From Prevotellaceae bacterium (GTDB lineage: Bacteria > Bacteroidota > Bacteroidia > Bacteroidales > UBA932), in assembly GCA_031290755.1 (NCBI GenBank), contig JAITMY010000092.1:1-8434 (forward strand): a DNA stretch of 8,434 nt. Reading direction: 5' to 3'. A program made the translations under genes and the position numbers. This document shows positions 6,662 through 8,434 of the stretch, one piece after another. The notes under the pieces were generated by a model. That model ran no database searches. It saw only the letters and a program-made list of their open reading frames with translations, and had not been told where the DNA came from. The first letter of the stretch is position 1; each line of letters starts with the position of its first letter.

Positions 6662-6669
6662 CAAAGGTA
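6662..6669 (-). promoter_or_regulatory. -7 element of the metG-galK promoter
   Basis: On the minus strand this reads TACCTTTG, matching TAnnTTTG. About 14-21 nt upstream is a run of eight T (in CCCCTTTTTTTTACAAAAG), an imperfect TTTG-like -33 region. The predicted leader is about 65 nt to the metG ATG at 6588. Together with the uvrA promoter on the other strand it fills the 197-bp divergent gap (6589-6785). Confidence 0.6.
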
Positions 6670-6732
6670 GCAAAAACTTTTGTAAAAAAAAGGGGTAGGA
6701 AGATTTGCGCTTTTATTTGGCTTAAAAAATGC

Positions 6733-6740
6733 TACCTTTG
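6733..6740 (+). promoter_or_regulatory. -7 element of the uvrA promoter
   Basis: TACCTTTG at 6733-6740 is identical to the metG element on the opposite strand. A TTTT at 6711-6714 stands 18 bp upstream as the best -33 candidate; true TTTG sequences at 6716 and 6704 are spaced too near or too far. Transcription should start around 6747, giving a leader of about 40 nt. No LexA-like palindrome was noticed near it. Confidence 0.6.
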
Positions 6741-6785
6741 ACACCCTGAAAAATGTAGAAACGTATAGCACATAACCGGCTAAGC

Positions 6786-8434
6786 ATGTCAAACAAAGTA
6801 ATCAGCATCAAAGGCGCTAAGGTACACAACCTTAAAAATATTAGCGTGGACATTCCGCGCAACCAGCTGGTGGTCATCACGGGGGTGTCGGGGTCGGGCA
6901 AGAGCACGCTGGCCTTCGACACGCTGTTTGCCGAGGGGCAGCGCCGCTACGTGGAGAGCCTGTCGGCCTACGCGCGGCAGTTCTTGGGGCGCATGGACAA
7001 GCCGGAGGTGGAGAGCATCACGGGCATCCCGCCGGCCATCGCCATAGAGCAGCGGGTGAACACGCGCAACCCGCGCTCGACGGTGGGCACCGCCACCGAG
7101 ATATACGACTACCTCAAGCTGCTCTACGCCCGCGTGGGGCGCACGGTTTCGCCCGTGTCGGGCGTGGAGGTGAAGGCGCACAGCGTGGCCGACGTGGTGC
7201 GCTACGTCGCCTCGCAGCCCGAAGGCAAGCGCATGGCGCTGCTGGCGCCGCTCCACCTGACGGAGGGCATGGGCTTTATCGAAAAGCTGACCCTGCTGCT
7301 GCAAGAGGGCTTTAGCCGCATTTGCCTTGCCACGGGCGAGCAGGCGTGGGAGGTGGTCGGCGTGGAGGAGTACCTGTCGGCGATGCCCCGCAGGCCGAAG
7401 GTGCACGAGACAACCAGCGAGGTGTTTGTCGTGATAGACCGCTTTGCCGCCACCGCCGACGAAGACGCGCTGGGCGACATGGGCGACTCGGTGCAGACCG
7501 CCTTCAGCGAGGGCAACGGCGAGCTGCTGCTGGCCGACTACCCCCTGCTGCCGCCCCAAGGCGAGGAGCGCCAGCCCACGCTCAGGGGGCCGGAGGGCTG
7601 CTGGTTCTCCAACCGCTTCGAGGCCGACGGCATTACCTTTGAGGAGCCTTCAGAGCACCTGTTCAGCTACAACAACCCGCTGGGCGCCTGCCAGCGCTGC
7701 GAGGGCTACGGAAAGATTATCGGCATAGACGAGGGCTTGGTCATCCCCAACAAGGCGCTATCCATCTACGGCGACGCCGTGACGCCGTGGCGGAGCGAGC
7801 AGATGAGCTGGTTCAAAGACCAGCTCGTCAAGAAGGCGGCAGACTTGGCGCTGCCCATCCACAAGCCCTACCACGAGCTGACGGCGGAGCAAAAAGCTGT
7901 CCTATGGCACGGCAAGGGCAGCTACGGCGGCATCGACGGCTTTTTTGCGGAACTGGAGGCAAACCGCTACAAGATACAGTACCGCGTGATGATTGCCCGC
8001 TACACGGGCAAAACCACCTGCCCCGACTGCCACGGCTCGCGCCTGCGCAAGGAGGCGCTCTACGTGCTGCTGGGCGGCAAGAACATCAGCGAGCTGGTGG
8101 CCATGCCGGTTGACACCCTCGCGTGCTTCATGGACACCCTCGCGCTGAGCGCCTACGAGCAGCAGGTGGCGGGGCGTGCGCTGGTGGAGGTGCGCCGGCG
8201 GCTGCAATTTTTGCAAAACGTGGGGCTGGGCTACCTCACGCTGGGCCGCCGGAGCAGCACGCTGAGCGGCGGCGAACGCCAGCGCATCAGCCTCACCACC
8301 ATGCTGGGCAGCAGCCTCGTGGGGTCGCTCTACATCCTCGACGAGCCGAGCATCGGCCTGCACCCCCGCGACACGCAGCGGCTGGCGGCGGTGCTAAAGC
8401 AGCTGCGGGACTTGGGCAACACGGTGGTGGTGGT
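6786..8434 (+). CDS. uvrA: UvrABC excinuclease subunit A, N-terminal ~550 residues (gene cut by window edge)
   Basis: UvrA is the DNA-binding ATPase that finds bulky lesions and loads UvrB in nucleotide excision repair. The frame from ATG 6786 is open to the window end (549 complete codons of a protein usually about 930-950). Visible: Walker A GVSGSGKST at 33-41, the strongly conserved block EGQRRYVESLSAYARQFLGR just after it, NPRSTVGTATEIYDYL, a CxxC pair C412/C415 (CPDCHGSRLR), ABC signature LSGGE at 493-497 and Walker B LYILDEPSIGLH with D519/E520. This completes the first ATPase module; the second lies off the edge. In the first zinc module only the second cysteine pair (C302/C305, GACQRCEGYG) remains; the first CPxC pair is replaced by a segment around NRFEADGITF, as I know from other Bacteroidetes UvrA proteins. 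The residues argue for canonical UvrA rather than the short UvrA2 type. It is transcribed away from metG. Confidence 0.96.
   Translation, partial: MSNKVISIKGAKVHNLKNISVDIPRNQLVVITGVSGSGKSTLAFDTLFAEGQRRYVESLSAYARQFLGRMDKPEVESITGIPPAIAIEQRVNTRNPRSTVGTATEIYDYLKLLYARVGRTVSPVSGVEVKAHSVADVVRYVASQPEGKRMALLAPLHLTEGMGFIEKLTLLLQEGFSRICLATGEQAWEVVGVEEYLSAMPRRPKVHETTSEVFVVIDRFAATADEDALGDMGDSVQTAFSEGNGELLLADYPLLPPQGEERQPTLRGPEGCWFSNRFEADGITFEEPSEHLFSYNNPLGACQRCEGYGKIIGIDEGLVIPNKALSIYGDAVTPWRSEQMSWFKDQLVKKAADLALPIHKPYHELTAEQKAVLWHGKGSYGGIDGFFAELEANRYKIQYRVMIARYTGKTTCPDCHGSRLRKEALYVLLGGKNISELVAMPVDTLACFMDTLALSAYEQQVAGRALVEVRRRLQFLQNVGLGYLTLGRRSSTLSGGERQRISLTTMLGSSLVGSLYILDEPSIGLHPRDTQRLAAVLKQLRDLGNTVVV

Noticed and set aside
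6753..6758. ATG-TAG minimal upstream reading frame in the uvrA leader
   Set aside because: A six-base match is expected by chance in an AT-rich leader, and no ribosome-binding context supports it.
6589..6792. Upstream extension of metG to a start at 6792
   Set aside because: It would put the metG start inside the uvrA coding region and run through the metG promoter; the conserved MetRS N-terminus begins at 6588.
6789..7559. Minus-strand open frame antisense to uvrA
   Set aside because: Covers the Walker A and other conserved blocks of uvrA; it results from codon bias on the other strand.

Overview
The window looks like a chromosomal, mostly housekeeping segment from a member of the Bacteroidetes (Bacteroidota), probably one with a GC-rich genome. 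The evidence comes from the sequence. Four of the five promoter candidates I can read match the phylum-specific -7 element TAnnTTTG closely (TACCTTTG three times, TAACTTTG once) and the fifth reads TATTTTTG. Start codons lack clear Shine-Dalgarno motifs. The methionyl-tRNA synthetase and UvrA carry features typical of that phylum. The intergenic regions are AT-rich, while the coding third positions, especially in metG, galK and uvrA, are strongly GC-rich. I cannot name the genus.

Layout, left to right. Positions 1-198 (minus, cut by the window edge) hold the N-terminus of a small coiled-coil protein of the kind that precedes zapA in Bacteroidetes. A 195-bp divergent promoter region follows. 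Positions 394-2121 (plus) encode a secreted M23 (LytM-type) metallopeptidase with an Ig-like C-terminal part. Its stop codon overlaps the stop codon of a convergent two-gene unit: 2802-3650 (minus), a predicted outer-membrane beta-barrel protein, then 2118-2798 (minus), a lipoprotein. That unit has its own well-formed promoter in the 58-bp gap after galK. Next on the minus strand is a second tight pair, metG (4864-6588) followed 6 bp later by galK (3709-4857). A 197-bp divergent promoter region separates metG from uvrA (6786 to the window end, plus), which is cut by the right edge.

How the genes work together. The left part is about the cell envelope: a coiled-coil protein probably linked to division, a peptidoglycan hydrolase, and a barrel/lipoprotein pair of unknown function. 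The right part is core metabolism and information processing: tRNA charging with methionine, galactose phosphorylation and nucleotide excision repair. No mobile element, CRISPR array, tRNA or rRNA is visible, and I see no clear sign of a wholly new system. The most interesting points are a MetRS that ends before the C-terminal tRNA-binding domain usual in this phylum, with galK starting immediately after; the uncharacterised barrel/lipoprotein pair with a possible surface-export signal; overlapping convergent stop codons without a terminator; an A9 tract inside galK; and a UvrA that lacks the first half of its first zinc module.
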